NCBI GenBank assembly: GCA_013433145.1
Contig: CM024191.1
Coordinates: 946,501 to 1,010,500, forward strand
DNA length: 64,000 nucleotides
Direction: 5' to 3'
Source: Ascaris suum
Lineage: Eukaryota; Nematoda; Chromadorea; Rhabditida; Ascarididae
Positions 60,709 through 64,000 of the stretch are shown here, one piece after another. The notes under the pieces were generated by a model that saw only the letters and a list, made by a program, of their open reading frames with translations, made no database searches and was not told the origin of the DNA. Each line of letters opens with the position of its first letter. Positions within the stretch are counted from its first letter, which is position 1. The position numbers and the translations under genes are program-made.

Positions 60709-63700
60709 CAGGGCGTCGATATCTGTGTGAGCATTTCTTGGCACAAATTCGTGTTCTCTATTGCACTTTAATTCGGTTGCTGTATGATCGTTTCATTTGT
60801 GCTTCAATATTTTCACTGCAAAGGGAGCGAAAAGAGGCTGCCGAACAATTCACTGAACAATGCCTTCGTTTAAATAATAGCTTATCTAATATGCCATAGA
60901 CTTCAAGTGTTTCGTATTACTAATATATTACTCTAACTGTTTTGGTATTAAATTGAGGTATTACATCAATTAAAATGTTACAGGATATTGCTTTAGTTTA
61001 CTCACATACAAATATTATTCTTTGATTGATGGAGCCTTAAGATCAGAGTTTCTTGAATGCATTGAAGGATTCAAAATTATTACTCAATGAGTGACATAAT
61101 TTCTTTCGTTCATTTTTCCGTCCTACCGCGAGAGCTGCAAGTGAATATAGCACTGAACAAATTCAACAATTGGAACGGTTTTCGATTTGATGAAGATATT
61201 AGAATGAAACTGTCTATTCATGCACTGGAAATTTTCATTCCATATATGAGAAATGGATCTCATTTTTGATGTGTTACAGACATCAAAATAAAGCATATTC
61301 TGATATCAAAACTCTTCTATGCATTCATACACTTTCAAGTAAATGAACCTGATCAGAATAATGAAGAAATAAAATGTAAGTTTTCGAAGAAAAACTCTCA
61401 TGTATTACGTTAATCAAGTATCATAAGCATTCGTTAGCAGGCAAGTGAATGAATTCAACTGCTTCACCTATCGCAGTTACAACCGCTAAGGAGCATACAA
61501 AAAATTTGGGGAGAAAATCCGATGGCAAATGAATCTCTCAAATATATACTCATAAATCTACAGTCACTCTTCGAAGACAATGAAGCATATCATTTCAGCG
61601 TAGATGCACATCGGAAACCCGATGCGCAAGGTTCGATGTGCATGTATTTCCAACAGGATTACGCAACGCTAAGCACTGGAGTTAAGAAAACTTGAATTAC
61701 AAGACGAGTGGACAACAGCTTAATTCAAGAAGTGTCTACAGAAGTTTCCAACGGTAGTCTCCTTTTCCTCTCTGTTCACCCCTCCTCTCCCTTATATTCC
61801 TCTGCACACCGACTCGAATTTTGCTCTTCATAACACTGTATCGTTGAAAACGCAACTGCGGTTCACTACGCAAGAAAAAGGAACCATACCCTACGAGCAA
61901 CTAGTTACTGTTGCACACTGCTCGGCACACGCTGAAAGTGCATGGTGGCAAGGAAATGCTGCAGTTTGTGCTTGCACCATTTATATGAGCAATCGAAACG
62001 GACTTACATTGATGAATTATGCGTCGACGACGTGACGAAGTCTTCCTAACGGTAAGTACGAGAAAGCACTTAAAAAGTGGCAATTAGGAGCGAATGCGCC
62101 CCATGATCTCACGCACCGGAAGTCGAGGGCGTCATGCTGTCTGACGATAATAACACGTATCCATGCAAGCACAAACGCCATGAATCAGTCAACGAAAAAC
62201 TTTTTTCAATTTCATCTTTAGTGCGTATAGTAACCTAATATATCTGACCGAAGTCGAAAAATCGCTATGATCAGTGGGCACTTTCATAAACTTTTATACG
62301 ATAGATAGCCAATTATTCTAGGAATTTAGTGTTTGCCGAAATTGCAGAAAAAAAAAAAACTAGGTAAACAAATTCCAGCAGTTCGAAGCCAGTCCAGCGA
62401 AGTGTGACCTGCTGTATGAAGAATAAGGCGCATAGAAATACATAAGCTGAGGCGTTTTTTTTTTTTTTTGCCTTGCATAAAATCTTCATCTAGAATTTAA
62501 TTTCGCCTTTTTTTTAAACAACGTTACAGACGAAGACAGCAGCTCCTTTCTTCCTGTCATTTTTTGTTTAGTGAAATTTCTTTGAAAAGTCCCTTTTTCT
62601 TTAGTGAAGTTCACAACAAAAATGAAGTTGAAAATCGATGAATAGTTCTAATGTAGGAAATAAAAATTTTTGTCATTATTAAAAAATCGATAACTATCTA
62701 ATCGATAAATTGATCATGTGGAAAAAAGCGCATTCAAAACTTACCCGACTTAGCCGCGCTCGATCAATTAACTCCAACAAAAGTTTTCTTCTTATTTATT
62801 GAATAAAATGAAAGGAAAAATCAATGATCGAATATTTACTGATTTTATAGCCGAATCACTATCGTAATTTGAATTGAATTATGAGGCGAACTAGTTATAT
62901 TAGCAACGTTATATGATATTCAACATGCCAATACTATTTTCATCAAGACCATCAATTAGTGAATAAGGTACCATCAGTATCGCTAAAGTCATCATGTTGT
63001 TCTCATCATACTTGACATCATTCATGTACTATTATCCCTATTGTAGTAAGTTTTTTGATGAACTCTTGTTGAGTGGGAATATGCAAGAGTGTTTATCTCA
63101 TCATTAATGAAACGTTTCGTTGATAATTTAATTTCACTGAATATTTGCTTAATTCATTTAATTTAAATTAAAAATATTCAGCGATGAAAAAAAAAGAAAA
63201 AAACGAGTAATTCTCTCATGAACATTGATGCATAAACAAATTGAATAAAGCAAAAATGTGTGCACAAAGATGGCCTTCGAGAGCGAAACATCAGTGAAAC
63301 GAAATTAGCAGATAAAATATTAGAGATGCAAAAAAAAAAAACGGGGATGGAATGTGAACTGTTGTTGAAAATGAATGAACAAAATGCATCTTTATGCAAT
63401 ACGATAAAGCCTGTTTTGCGGATACATGAAGCGCAACTTCACTCTTCGTTAATCGCTTCCTTTGATCGCATTCAATCAACAAAACGCTATATCATCACAA
63501 TCGCACAGAAAAAGAACAACAACGAATCGATCACGATTTGTCAACGATCATAAATATAAACTTATTGCGTAATATCTTTCTCAATCTCAATATAATATCA
63601 ACGCTTTAGTTGTATTTATTTGATGCATTAAAGGAATTCGTTCACTTCAATAAGACATCAAAGATGACGCTTTACTCTTTATTAAGACTTAATCATTACC

Positions 63701-64000
63701 TCTATCACATAGATGACTTTGTTGTCAGTCCAATTAATGACATAACAATTGAAATTTTGAACTAAAAAAAAAAAACTTCCATCTATTTTCCCGTATCGTC
63801 TAAAATAAAACAATTTCATTTGCTATTGAAAACACACGCTTCATGAATAGAAGGCGCTTTCTAGAGCTGAAAATTACGCATAATATCTGAATAAAGTAAT
63901 CTCGCATAGTTTTATTTTCCAACATTCTATGGAATTCTTTCAATATTCGCCTATTACAATAACAGAAATTATTGCCAGCATAGTAAACTTAAAATATAAA

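Overview
This window is nuclear DNA from a eukaryote, most likely a parasitic roundworm. The evidence is AT-rich sequence, low gene density, genes split by GT..AG introns of 47 bp to 2.6 kb, acceptor-like TTTCAG or TTTAAG sites just before start codons (as in nematode spliced-leader trans-splicing), and a gene content typical of nematodes: an ShKT domain joined to EGF repeats, and a CPG4-like cysteine-rich secreted protein. The genus cannot be read from the sequence. I saw no prokaryotic operons, CRISPR arrays, rRNA or convincing tRNA genes.

Four genes can be assembled exon by exon with consistent splice phases. (1) A complete three-exon secreted Reeler-domain protein, + strand, 12511-16495. 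(2) A secreted or extracellular protein with a Ser/Thr/Pro-rich spacer, four EGF repeats and an ShKT domain, + strand, 20940-26618; its first exon was not found. (3) A stand-alone nitrobindin (THAP4 C-terminal domain type, heme-binding beta-barrel), + strand, 27913-30720. (4) A secreted cysteine-rich protein that looks like the chondroitin proteoglycan 4 (CPG4) family, - strand, 36198-39413. Weaker coding signals are a probable first coding exon on the - strand at 51103-51436 and a coding-like but unresolved block on the + strand at 52190-53280.

Layout: 1-12.5 kb has no recognisable gene, with one purine-rich, possibly decayed stretch. 12.5-31 kb is the gene-rich part, with three genes on the + strand. 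31-36 kb is non-coding and holds a 130-bp (AT) array. 36-39.4 kb holds the CPG4-like gene. 39.4-51 kb is gene-poor and contains a decayed fragment resembling the end of a LINE reverse transcriptase. 51-53.3 kb holds the two weak coding signals. 53.3-64 kb is gene-poor, with a 344-bp MITE-like element flanked by TA, a 157-bp (TA) array and a (GT) array.

Three of the four well-supported genes encode extracellular products (Reeler, EGF/ShKT, CPG4-like), consistent with matrix, cuticle or host-interface roles. They are not an operon: the distances between them exceed 1 kb and their strands differ. All exon boundaries were read by eye from splice motifs and frame continuity, without transcript evidence.
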